Shown one piece after another: positions 55,025-63,498 of a DNA stretch of 64,000 nt. Positions within the stretch are counted from its first letter, which is position 1; every line of letters starts with the position of its first letter. A program made the position numbers and the translations under genes. Source of the stretch: Candidatus Xianfuyuplasma coldseepsis (GTDB lineage Bacteria > Bacillota_I > Bacilli_A > Izemoplasmatales > Izemoplasmataceae); the NCBI RefSeq assembly GCF_014023125.1, contig NZ_CP048914.1, positions 372,001 through 436,000 of the forward strand, in the 5' to 3' direction. Below the pieces are notes generated by a model. It had not been told where the DNA came from and did not search any database. It saw only the letters and a program-made list of their open reading frames with translations.

Positions 55025-55993
55025 ATGGATTTACTCGAACGCTATTTATATCAAATCAAACGCTATCTGCCGTTAAAAGAACGCGAAGAAACAATCAATG
55101 AACTTCGGTCCTTACTACTGGATCAACTCGATCAAAGCGACAACCCCGATAAAGACGATGCCTTACGTTCCATTATTATTGAATTTGGCGAACCACGCGA
55201 CGTCGCATCCCGCTACAATGAACGAGGACCAATCATCAGTAAGCAAATGGAACCCATCATGATGCTTGTGATGAAGATTGTATCGATTACATTACCATTA
55301 GTACTATTGTTTGCCGATAGCCTGGCATTTGTCATGGAAGAACCCGACTTTTCGGCGATGGACTTCTTATTAAATCTTGCCTATATGATTCCCAATGCAC
55401 TATATGCACTAATGATTTCAATTGGGATGATCTTTATCATTTTCGCATTAATCGAACGCTATCTACAACCTAAGTTTGATATCGAAGAACATACCTTCAA
55501 ACCGGAACTTCTTCCCAAATTACCCGCAAAAGTATTTAAGATGTCCTATTTTGAATCGATCTTCACCATCTTAATTCTTGTGGCTATGCTCTACATCATC
55601 AACCTACGTCCTGGCTTAATCGGTATCTACTTCGATGGCCAAGTTCGTCCGTTATTCAATAATAATTTCGACAAACTAGTCCCCTTATTAAATGTTGGTT
55701 GGTTTGCCACAATACTACTTCACATATATTACTTATACGCTCAGCGCAAAAACCTGACAACCAAAACCCTCGAACTCATCCTTGCCGTATATGGCGCAAT
55801 TATATTTATCATCCTCGCAACAAGCAACGTCTTCAACTCCGTTATTATCGACGGATTCGAACTTGATTTTCTCCCGACTTTATTTAAATATATTTTCTTA
55901 TTCATTGCTGTTGCTTCCATCATCGGCAACGCTGTCGAATACATCAAGATGTTCATCAACCTCGAAGACCTTGATGAAGTACAAAAAAAATAG
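55025..55993 (+). CDS. HAAS-domain membrane protein
   Basis: 322 residues. Residues 1-70 form a HAAS-like helical domain (YLPLKEREETINELRSLLLDQLD, EFGEPRDVASRY). The rest has about six membrane helices with no known enzyme motif. Two bases after padR, with AAGGAGGAA as ribosome site. This is the second, unrelated PadR-HAAS pair of the window; its membrane part does not resemble the repeats in the 50004 protein. Confidence 0.75.
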   Translation: MDLLERYLYQIKRYLPLKEREETINELRSLLLDQLDQSDNPDKDDALRSIIIEFGEPRDVASRYNERGPIISKQMEPIMMLVMKIVSITLPLVLLFADSLAFVMEEPDFSAMDFLLNLAYMIPNALYALMISIGMIFIIFALIERYLQPKFDIEEHTFKPELLPKLPAKVFKMSYFESIFTILILVAMLYIINLRPGLIGIYFDGQVRPLFNNNFDKLVPLLNVGWFATILLHIYYLYAQRKNLTTKTLELILAVYGAIIFIILATSNVFNSVIIDGFELDFLPTLFKYIFLFIAVASIIGNAVEYIKMFINLEDLDEVQKK

Positions 55994-56015
55994 CCGCAAG
56001 GCTATTTTTTCTTAT
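55990..56015. terminator. Bidirectional terminator
   Basis: AAAAAATAGCC / GGCTATTTTTT, loop GCAA, between convergent genes. Confidence 0.85.
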
Positions 56016-56544
56016 CAACACTGCGTGCCATAATAAACAATAAATCACTTAATCGATTGGCGTAGGCTAGTACATCAGATAAGTCCTGTCGTTTCGTCGC
56101 TTTGACAAATTGCAATAACGCCCGTTCCACGCGTCGTGAAATACTACGAGCCACATCTAGATAAGCTCCCTCTTTTGAGGATTCACTCCCCGGTAGGACA
56201 AACCGTCGTTCGATCTCACAGGTATCTAATAGGTGTTGTTCCCAGGCTTCGATTCGATCGATGTCGTCACTTGTAATCGCAATCAGATTCTCATAATGTG
56301 AATCACTCGGATTCGTTGCGAGCAACGAATTGATGTGTTGTAAATCCAGTTGAATCGTTTGGATTTTGTCTTTGTACTCACTGTAATGAAAGACCAACCC
56401 AAGCATGCTTGACAATTCATCAATATGACCTAACGTATCAAATAAGATATCCGTCTTATCCATCCGCACATTGGAGTAGTTTTTGGTTGTTCCCGTGTCA
56501 CCTTTTTTGGTGGTAATCATCTTGTAGTTATCAATGGTTTTCAT
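56002..56544 (-). CDS. Cob(I)alamin adenosyltransferase, PduO type
   Basis: Transfers the adenosyl group of ATP to cob(I)alamin to make coenzyme B12. 180 residues. The N-terminal ATP loop TTKKGDTGTT, LDVARSISRRVERA and YANRLSDLLFIMAR are the PduO signature blocks, with the Arg and Asn-Arg residues kept. It lies after a flavin reductase that could supply the Co(I) reductant. No B12 enzyme or biosynthesis gene is in the window. Confidence 0.9.
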   Translation of the reverse strand: MKTIDNYKMITTKKGDTGTTKNYSNVRMDKTDILFDTLGHIDELSSMLGLVFHYSEYKDKIQTIQLDLQHINSLLATNPSDSHYENLIAITSDDIDRIEAWEQHLLDTCEIERRFVLPGSESSKEGAYLDVARSISRRVERALLQFVKATKRQDLSDVLAYANRLSDLLFIMARSVDKKK

Positions 56545-56552
56545 AGTGTCTC

Positions 56553-57191
56553 CTAATATCCGGTAAATCGTTCGGATTTCATATGGTCTTTATCAATGCC
56601 AATGGTTTGTAACAATTCGGTTATCTTTCCAACAAATGACATTGGACCTGAAATATAGTACATTGCCTGTATGTTGTGATTATGTTTAATCGCGGATGTC
56701 ATCTCCTGTAATGACGAATATAAATGTACTGTCAGATGCTCGTTATCAAAACGGTCTGTGTACAAATGATTGTCTTCTGCTTCATGATAATGTAGCGTCA
56801 TCGGTTTCGGTATACGACCAGTTGCAATGCTTGCAACAGGAGTAATTCCAATTCCAGTTGTAATAAACACAGCTTCTTCATCAGGATCTAAGGTAAACCG
56901 TCCCATCGGTCCATCAACCGTCATCGTATCCCCTGGTTGTAAGGCTTTCATTTTTGCTTTAAAGTCCGATGGTTCATCAACGATGATTGTGGAAATTTCT
57001 AAAACTTTGTCCGTTGGGTCTGAAGCAAAGGTAAATGCGCGCATCCGTCGACCTTCAATGTCCTTATCCACATGAAGAAAAACACCGTATTGTCCTGGTT
57101 CAAATGAAAGACCGTTTGGTTTATCAAATCGAAATGTGTAATAGTCCTTACTATTTGTTATGGATTGTAACGTTAAAACATATCGTTTCAT
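56553..57191 (-). CDS. FAD/NAD(P)-binding oxidoreductase (ferredoxin-reductase type)
   Basis: 212 residues. FAD-binding RRMRAFTFAS near residue 48, then the NAD(P)-binding part with TTGIGITPVASI near 110 and the aromatic C-terminus ERFTGY. Flavin reductases of this sort can reduce cob(II)alamin. The ribosome site and eight-base spacing to the adenosyltransferase gene indicate cotranscription. Confidence 0.85.
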   Translation of the reverse strand: MKRYVLTLQSITNSKDYYTFRFDKPNGLSFEPGQYGVFLHVDKDIEGRRMRAFTFASDPTDKVLEISTIIVDEPSDFKAKMKALQPGDTMTVDGPMGRFTLDPDEEAVFITTGIGITPVASIATGRIPKPMTLHYHEAEDNHLYTDRFDNEHLTVHLYSSLQEMTSAIKHNHNIQAMYYISGPMSFVGKITELLQTIGIDKDHMKSERFTGY

Positions 57192-57247
57192 CTTCGCACC
57201 TCCACTCTAATTATAGTACAAGAATCGAGAAATTTACACCAATGAAC

Positions 57248-57282
57248 TCAAAAAAAAGATGGTGCAAAGACCATCTTTCTTA
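57248..57282 (-). terminator. Terminator of the 57280 lipoprotein
   Basis: AAAGATGGT / ACCATCTTT, loop GCAAAG, with eight T on the minus strand. Confidence 0.85.
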
Positions 57283-57927
57283 TTCGGTTCCTGTTGTTCC
57301 GATTGGATTGCGTTCAATCTGAACGTTTTCAATAATTACAACACCGCGACTATTTGCGAAATAGACACCGGTTGATACATAATCACTAGTAGTTGGTTCT
57401 ACGGTAAATGAATACGTTGTACTATTGATGTCCAAATCAACCGTTTCTTCAAAGAAACTTGTTCCACTGGTGTTTTCACCAAAGACAATGACATTGGGTT
57501 TGATATTTGGTGATTCAGTACGTAACGTAAACTCAAAGGTATATTCACAACCCGCTTCTAAAAACATTCCAGATTGGGTGAATGATCCTTCCCATGGACG
57601 GGACGATGTTGTTTTAACATTAAAGATCGCAGCACCATAATCAATAATCCATGCATTATCCGGATCGGTTACTAAATGTCCGCCAATAAAATTCCAGTTC
57701 AACCACTCAGAAATGGTTGATGGGCTCCCGCCAGGGACGGTATGTAATCCCGTTTCATTCGTACATACAACCGCATCTTCGGTTTCTTCAGTATCATCTT
57801 CAATCGCTACACAAACCCCATTTTCGTTCGTCGTTCCTTCCCCACATTCAAGGGTTGTTGTATCATCACATGCTGTTAAGATAGCCATGGTTAATATAAC
57901 CATAAACATAGAAATAACTCGTTTCAT
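57280..57927 (-). CDS. Lipoprotein with CBM-like beta-sandwich domain
   Basis: 215 residues. Signal peptide ends at LTAC (Cys20), giving a lipid anchor. A Glu/Asp/Thr linker of about 35 residues follows. The rest (about 60-205) is a beta-rich domain: GTYxF-like AIFNVKTTSSRPWEGSF, LEAGCEYTFEFTLRT, IENVQIER at the end, as in carbohydrate-binding modules of the CBM4/9 type. Exposed on the cell surface. Ligand unknown. Confidence 0.75.
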   Translation of the reverse strand: MKRVISMFMVILTMAILTACDDTTTLECGEGTTNENGVCVAIEDDTEETEDAVVCTNETGLHTVPGGSPSTISEWLNWNFIGGHLVTDPDNAWIIDYGAAIFNVKTTSSRPWEGSFTQSGMFLEAGCEYTFEFTLRTESPNIKPNVIVFGENTSGTSFFEETVDLDINSTTYSFTVEPTTSDYVSTGVYFANSRGVVIIENVQIERNPIGTTGTE

Positions 57928-58019
57928 TATAATCCTCTACTTTCTTAATCGAAATCGTTTTCGATTAATTTCATAGTATCGTACAAATTATCGAAAGTCA
58001 AACGAAAATATGTAAAACA

Positions 58020-58055
58020 AAAAAAGATGCATGGTTGCCCATGCATCTTTTGGTT
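58020..58055 (-). terminator. Terminator
   Basis: AAAAGATGCATGG / CCATGCATCTTTT, loop TTGC, after the stop at 58060. Confidence 0.85.
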
Positions 58056-58059
58056 TGAT

Positions 58060-58380
58060 TTAGTCGTAGAAAAGTTCTTCTTCCGGTTCATTTGCTTGTT
58101 TTTTTGCTTTGACCTTGGTGGATAATTGCTTTCCTTTTTTGGCAACTTTATCAACAGTCGCATCAATCTTGTCATCAATCTTATCACTGATGTTTCGTAA
58201 TTTATCCATTGTTCCGTCATCTTCAAGTTTTTGTTTAACATGTTGAACTTTATTGACAGCGCGTTGCACAAACGTACCGGTTTTCCGTCCAATTTTTTGA
58301 CCTTTTTCTTCAAATTGCTTTTCAATTGGCGTCCGTGGATCGATTTCTTGTTCCACGGGTTTCTTTTTGAATAGTTTCAC
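58060..58380 (-). CDS. Small Lys-rich helical protein
   Basis: 106 residues, strongly basic in the middle and acidic at the end (EPEEELFYD). From about 15 to 95 it is a long amphipathic helix with repeated Val-x-Lys / Asp-Lys steps (RNISDKIDDKIDATVDKVAK). No Cys, no membrane helix. I do not recognise a family. Flanked by its own terminator. Confidence 0.6.
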   Translation of the reverse strand: MKLFKKKPVEQEIDPRTPIEKQFEEKGQKIGRKTGTFVQRAVNKVQHVKQKLEDDGTMDKLRNISDKIDDKIDATVDKVAKKGKQLSTKVKAKKQANEPEEELFYD

Positions 58381-58432
58381 TTTATCACCTCAAGTTCATT
58401 GTACTAAAGAGTTATGGATATTATATGAATTC

Positions 58433-59308
58433 TTATAATTTTGTATTTCGTAATTTCAGAATCGTTAGAACATAGAAAATAACCATGAATACAATCAATG
58501 ATACAATCATTTGCCAGTTCTGCATTTCATAGCCATTGATGGTGATGCTGACACCGTATAACTGAGCGTAGTTGTTGTAATGTTCAATGGGTACCCCATC
58601 AAAGACAAAATCAATGGCTTTTGCCATATAGACCTGACGGACAATTGTTACGGCATGGGCAGTAGGTAGTAGATTCATCACAGTGGCAACGTTATCGCCA
58701 AGGACACCAATGGGGATATAGATTCCTCCTAAGAATCCAATAAATGTTCCGATTAGTGTATTTAATAGACCCCAGGCATTTTGGGTGCGGATGAACAGTG
58801 ATAAATAGAAGAAGAAAATACTAAAGGTCATAATAATTAACATCATCAACCCCAGCATCTGTGCATATTGCAATAGACTTAAAAATTCGCCACCTTGAGA
58901 CAAAACATACACTTGTCCAATCACGAAATTCAACATCACCATGATAAATCCAATCACCCATGCACTCATTAAATAACTGAGTGCTAAGGTGTTCCGATTG
59001 ATTGGTGAGGTGTAAAAGTCATTGATGATGTTATCCGCACGATCATCAATTAGTTTTCCAAGGGCACCAAGAGGTACGGTAACACAACTAACGGTAACAA
59101 TCCCAGCCATAATCCACGTAGCTACTAACCAGTCGATGCCATCAATGCCGTCGTAGGCACTACTGAGATTATCGACTTGCATTTTACCAAGGAATAATAT
59201 ATACATTGCAAGGATAATGATAACACTCAAAAAACTAAAGAATACCGCAGCGCGGTCACGTAAGTACAGTTTTAAATTGCGAATTACGAGTTGCCACAAA
59301 ATCGTCAT
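58433..59308 (-). CDS. ABC-2 type transporter permease
   Basis: 291 residues, six membrane helices, with the ABC-2 C-terminal pattern (GTFIGFLGGIYIPIGVLG, LLPTAHAVTIVRQVYM). Starts at the TAATG overlap with the ATPase gene, so the two are coupled. Together they form an exporter of the NatAB/DrrAB type; substrate unknown. Confidence 0.88.
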   Translation of the reverse strand: MTILWQLVIRNLKLYLRDRAAVFFSFLSVIIILAMYILFLGKMQVDNLSSAYDGIDGIDWLVATWIMAGIVTVSCVTVPLGALGKLIDDRADNIINDFYTSPINRNTLALSYLMSAWVIGFIMVMLNFVIGQVYVLSQGGEFLSLLQYAQMLGLMMLIIMTFSIFFFYLSLFIRTQNAWGLLNTLIGTFIGFLGGIYIPIGVLGDNVATVMNLLPTAHAVTIVRQVYMAKAIDFVFDGVPIEHYNNYAQLYGVSITINGYEMQNWQMIVSLIVFMVIFYVLTILKLRNTKL

Positions 59309-60219
59309 TATTCATCACCCAACTTTCGTCCGGTAATATTGACAAAGACGTCATCCATATCCCCACGTAAAATCTCAAATTCGGAGATGTAGTCCTTATA
59401 GGTTTCAATAATATCGAGTCCTTCAAAACACGAATCCAGCTCAATATTGATTAGGTCGTTAACCTTATAAAAAGGTACACTGTCTTTTTGTAGTCGTTCT
59501 TCCAGTCCGTTTTTCGGAATGATTTTGACGCGATCACTGGAATATTGTAACCGTAGTTCTTCACTACTTCCTTCGGCAACTATTTCCCCTTCATCGATCA
59601 CGACGATTTTATTCGCATCGACAACTTCTTCCATGTAGTGTGTCGTAAGGAAAATCGTGATTTCTTTCTCATCACGGAGCTTTGATATTAAGCGCCAGAT
59701 ATCTTTTCGGCTTTTGGGATCAAGTCCTGTTGTAGGTTCATCTAAGATCAAAATCTCTGGCCAGTTGAATAACGCCCGAGCAATATCCGCCTTGCGGCGT
59801 TGGCCTCCACTCAACTCCCCATAACGTTGATCGACAAAACCCATAATGTTTAAATATGCATCAATCTCATTGAGACGCGTAATAAATTCCTCTTTATGGA
59901 TATTATAAAACGACGCACGAATCGAGAGGTTTTCCCGAACCGTTAATAAATCATCCAACATCGCGGTTTGAAACACTACTCCGATTAGTTCCCGAATCTT
60001 CATATCGTCTTTCCCAAGGGTATATCCCAATACTTCAATGTTTCCTTGATTGGGCTCTAAGAGGGTTGAAATGATGTTGATGGTTGTACTCTTCCCTGCT
60101 CCATTGGGACCTAAAAAAGCAAAGAACGTATCCCTCTCTACCGTGAAACTAATGTTTTTAACAGCTTTTACATCATCGTAGGATTTTGAAAGGTTCTGAA
60201 CCTTAATTGCGTGCTTCAT
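59308..60219 (-). CDS. ABC transporter ATPase (DrrA/NatA type)
   Basis: 303 residues. Walker A GPNGAGKST near residue 36, signature LSGGQRRKADIARAL near 130, Walker B ILILDEPTTGLD near 155, and the H-loop TTHYMEE near 185. A C-terminal extension of about 90 residues is typical of DrrA-like ATPases. GGAGGTG before ATG 60219. Confidence 0.92.
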   Translation of the reverse strand: MKHAIKVQNLSKSYDDVKAVKNISFTVERDTFFAFLGPNGAGKSTTINIISTLLEPNQGNIEVLGYTLGKDDMKIRELIGVVFQTAMLDDLLTVRENLSIRASFYNIHKEEFITRLNEIDAYLNIMGFVDQRYGELSGGQRRKADIARALFNWPEILILDEPTTGLDPKSRKDIWRLISKLRDEKEITIFLTTHYMEEVVDANKIVVIDEGEIVAEGSSEELRLQYSSDRVKIIPKNGLEERLQKDSVPFYKVNDLINIELDSCFEGLDIIETYKDYISEFEILRGDMDDVFVNITGRKLGDE

Positions 60220-60301
60220 AATAACACCTCCGTTGTTGTCATACTATTATATTTTATATTCTAAATAATTTTTAATCAATGAAGATATTGATAATTTTGC
60301 G

Positions 60302-60335
60302 TAAAAAAACGAGCATTACACCAATGCTCGTTTAT
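60302..60335 (-). terminator. Terminator
   Basis: AACGAGCATT / AATGCTCGTT followed by T run, overlapping the end of the YwaF-like gene. Confidence 0.8.
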
Positions 60336-61056
60336 GTCGACGATAATCTCTAACAAAGAAAGGAAGATAAAATAGGTGGAAAAAGACGGGAATTCCAAAG
60401 AAGAAGATGTTCACTAAATACCAGGGCCATACGCCAAATAAATCAAATGCGGTGCCTTCTCCTGGCTTGGCCATGAGGTACATATAGTTTCCACCAGTAA
60501 TGATATTAATTACTAATAAGACGAGTGCAATTACCAATAACGATGCAAAGTTATGGAGTAACATACGATAACGAATATTCTTCTGCCAGTTATAGACAAA
60601 TAGTAATACTGTGAAGTTAATAACAATCAACCCGTGGGATATGAAAAATTGGAAATAGCGATAGTGAGGAAACCCCAAACGGTCTTCAATTCCCGGTGTA
60701 ATCAACGCCATCGTTGCCCCAATCAACATCACAAAGAAGATGTTTTGAAATAGTTTCTCGTTTTTTGTGATTAATAAATACGATGTCATTAAAATACCCA
60801 GACCACATAATTAAAGTGGTAAACTGGTCGCAATCACCCATTCACCCATCACAATCCGATAAATGTTAAGCGAGACCTCTTGTCCTAACGTAAGGATGAC
60901 GAGGGTGTAACGGATCACATTCAAATAGCGTGATTCCCGGAGGCGATCTTTGTTGTATACAATGAGACCGACAATTGTAAAAATAATCGCTACAGCAATA
61001 AAATGACTGACTCCAAACGTAACAAAGGTTTCTTTCAATGCAGGATCAAACATCAT
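60316..61056 (-). pseudogene. TIGR02206/YwaF-like membrane protein interrupted by an in-frame stop
   Basis: Two frames on the minus strand (61056-60811 and 60789-60316) are in the same reading frame and separated by a single TAA at 60811-60813. Reading through gives SLPL-(stop)-LCGLGILMTSYLL, where the family has LPLHLC or LPLQLC. The joined length of about 246 codons equals the usual length, with about seven helices. One substitution (for example CAA to TAA) explains the stop. Either a recent pseudogene or a read-through gene. Confidence 0.7.
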
Positions 61057-61123
61057 CCATCTCCTTATGTTTTGATATTCAAAGTATATATGAAAAATTA
61101 TACGGTATACTATCAAATATTTC

Positions 61124-61152
61124 AATAAAAAAAACGTAAACTCATCGTTTAC
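61124..61152 (-). terminator. Terminator
   Basis: AGCGTAAAC / GTTTACGTTTTTTT on the minus strand, overlapping the final codons of the repair gene. Confidence 0.75.
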
Positions 61153-61843
61153 GCTTTGTACCAACGCGATTCATCGATTCAATTTTCTCTAAGTATTCTG
61201 GGGCAAATGGGACTTTACAGGCGGTCTTACCCATCTGAACAGAGACGGTTCCTATGGCATTCGCCGTATCCATCGCTACTTCAAATAGCGATTTAATATA
61301 GGCACCGACAGAAATGACAAATTGATTCATTTGGTATCGAACACGGTTTTCTTCTTGATGGATATTCTCTTTAATATAGTGAAGTTCATTCGTAATTTCA
61401 TCAATGTTCAGCTTCTCATCGGGAGTACTACTTACATATAGTCCATATAGTGCGTACGCCGATTGACGAAAACGGGGTTCTTCATGGTGCAACCATTTAT
61501 TGAGAATCTCAGTGGTTCTAACTGCTGATTGGCCGATGATTGTCGGGATGGCATTTTCAATTAATAAATAGTAATTACTATATAGAATACGATCCTCTAA
61601 ATCCTCAGTGGTCAATTCATTAATATCAACGATCCATTGCGACAAATATATCGCATCCATATTGTCGCTGAAGAATAGTTCTTTTCCTAATTTTGTATCT
61701 TTTTTGATCGGTTTGAGTATCTTTTTTAAATTGGCCATACTCACACCAAACACTGGAATGTCACATCCATGATTGGTATATATTTTTCGATTTTGTGCGG
61801 TTCCAAATTGCTGTAATTGTTGTAGGACTTGTTCATATGTCAT
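61142..61843 (-). CDS. DNA alkylation repair protein (AlkD-like HEAT fold)
   Basis: 233 residues from ATG 61843, with AGGTGATC ahead (GTG 61852 overlaps it). All-helical HEAT-like repeats. The C-terminus TACKVPFAPEYLEKIESMNRVGTKRKR is close to the usual ending of the family in Firmicutes. These proteins bind damaged DNA and some excise alkylated bases; the AlkD active-site residues are not obvious by eye, so glycosylase activity is uncertain. Confidence 0.8.
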   Translation of the reverse strand: MTYEQVLQQLQQFGTAQNRKIYTNHGCDIPVFGVSMANLKKILKPIKKDTKLGKELFFSDNMDAIYLSQWIVDINELTTEDLEDRILYSNYYLLIENAIPTIIGQSAVRTTEILNKWLHHEEPRFRQSAYALYGLYVSSTPDEKLNIDEITNELHYIKENIHQEENRVRYQMNQFVISVGAYIKSLFEVAMDTANAIGTVSVQMGKTACKVPFAPEYLEKIESMNRVGTKRKR

Positions 61844-61865
61844 TGTGATCACCTACCTTTATTAT

Positions 61866-61905
61866 ACAAAAAATGAGGCGAATCCAGTTTGGATATGCCT
61901 CATTT
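61866..61905 (-). terminator. Terminator of cls
   Basis: Minus strand AATGAGGC ... GCCTCATT with an inner ATCC/GGAT pair and a T run, after the stop at 61907. Confidence 0.8.
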
Positions 61906-61906
61906 G

Positions 61907-63451
61907 TTAAACAAGTGGTGCGAAAAGTGATATTAAGCCCTCGTATAAGCGAACAACGATGTTTCGCTTCGACCACTTATCACGATCAATCAGATTCGCT
62001 TTTGAGCGGTCTAACTCGTAATCCGCAACCAAATCGTCGACGCCTTGCTTGAAGAGCAATGCGGTGGCTTCAAAGTTGATTCGAGCGCTGCGATTATCTA
62101 AATTATAGGTTCCACATGAAGCGATATTGTCATCGATGATGAATACTTTGGCATGGGTGAACGTATCGGGATAGGTATAGATTTTGATACCTTCAGCAAG
62201 GAGTTCCTCAAAGAAGCTTCTCGTAATTTCATAAATGTACTTTTTATCGGGTTTTCCCGGGACTATAATCGATACTTCAACGCCACCTCGTGCGGCTATT
62301 ATGAGCGAGGTAACCAGTTCGTGGTCAAGTGCCATATAGGGGGTCATGATTTTGATTGATTGTTTCGCGTTATTAATCATTTTCACATAGACGTTACGGA
62401 TTGGGGGATATTTAAAATCAGGTCCACTGGGAATAATTTGAATCATTCCTCCTTCATGGATAAGGGGGGCATCATAGTACCGTTTGTCTTGAATGAACTC
62501 TTCTGTTGCATAGTACCAATCTCTGGCAAATAGTGCGGTAAGGGAGTTTAGTACATGACCTTCTAAAAGTAATTGCGTATCGCGAAATGGAGGATACTTG
62601 CGTGATTTATTCCAGTATTCATCAGCTAAGTTCATTCCCCCAATGAATCCTTTTGTACCATCGATAATTGTGATTTTGCGATGGTTACGGTAATTCACCC
62701 TGGTATCAAAGAATCCAAACTGGATTGGATCGATCTTGGCGATGGTGACACCACTAGCGGCCAATGATTGAATGTATTTCTTGTGCAGAAATACACTACC
62801 AACGGCATCGTATAACAATTTTACTTCGACGCCTTCGTTTGCTTTTTTAGCAAGAATATCAAGGATTCGTTTACCGGTTGTATCGGTACGGATGATAAAA
62901 AACTGCATGAAGATAAAGGATTCCGCCTCTTGCAACGCTTGTATTAAGGTGGGATAGAATCGATCACCATTCTTTAGAACGGTTGCTTTAGAATCATTTA
63001 AATAGGCATGATGTTTGGTCATATTAAAAGCGGTCTTGTAGATATCGGTAACTTCTGAATCAATATCTTGATACTCATAGAGTTCAAAATCGGTTGTGGG
63101 TTCGTGGACAAGATACCGACCGTCCATGGCAAGTGGATGATCGTGGTATCGATTACTTTCACGGTAATCCCGTCCAAAGGTAAGAAACAAGAATAGTCCA
63201 GTGAAAGGTTCGACAGCAAGTAGAATCAACCACGGTAGTTTCGAGATGGAGTATTCACTCTTGATTACAATTCGAATCCAAATTAATAAGGCTAAGAAGG
63301 TTGTGGAATAGCGAAAGGTCACATTAAAAAATTCGGTGACAATGAATTCCTCGTTAAAAATACGGATGGCAAATTCAAATCCGATACGTGATAAGATAGC
63401 GATTACCAAGATAATGGTAACCCACAGATTACGTTTAAAACTGAAATTCAT
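61907..63451 (-). CDS. cls: Cardiolipin synthase (PLD family)
   Basis: Joins two phosphatidylglycerols to make cardiolipin in the membrane. 514 residues. Two N-terminal helices, then two HKD motifs: NHRKITIIDGTKGFIGG near 235 and HAKVFIIDDNIASCGTYNLDNRS near 430. Both His, Lys and Asp are present. AGGAGGTG before the ATG. Confidence 0.93.
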   Translation of the reverse strand: MNFSFKRNLWVTIILVIAILSRIGFEFAIRIFNEEFIVTEFFNVTFRYSTTFLALLIWIRIVIKSEYSISKLPWLILLAVEPFTGLFLFLTFGRDYRESNRYHDHPLAMDGRYLVHEPTTDFELYEYQDIDSEVTDIYKTAFNMTKHHAYLNDSKATVLKNGDRFYPTLIQALQEAESFIFMQFFIIRTDTTGKRILDILAKKANEGVEVKLLYDAVGSVFLHKKYIQSLAASGVTIAKIDPIQFGFFDTRVNYRNHRKITIIDGTKGFIGGMNLADEYWNKSRKYPPFRDTQLLLEGHVLNSLTALFARDWYYATEEFIQDKRYYDAPLIHEGGMIQIIPSGPDFKYPPIRNVYVKMINNAKQSIKIMTPYMALDHELVTSLIIAARGGVEVSIIVPGKPDKKYIYEITRSFFEELLAEGIKIYTYPDTFTHAKVFIIDDNIASCGTYNLDNRSARINFEATALLFKQGVDDLVADYELDRSKANLIDRDKWSKRNIVVRLYEGLISLFAPLV

Positions 63452-63463
63452 AGGACACCTCCT

Positions 63464-63495
63464 TGGAGAAAAACAGGACTCCGAAGAGTCCTATT
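63464..63495 (-). terminator. Terminator
   Basis: AACAGGACTC / GAGTCCTATT, loop CGAA, with T run on the minus strand after the stop at 63499. Confidence 0.8.
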
Positions 63496-63498
63496 CAA

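Noticed and set aside
57945..58325. 126-codon minus-strand frame overlapping the small Lys-rich gene
   Set aside because: Another frame of the gene at 58060-58380; it runs across that gene's terminator.
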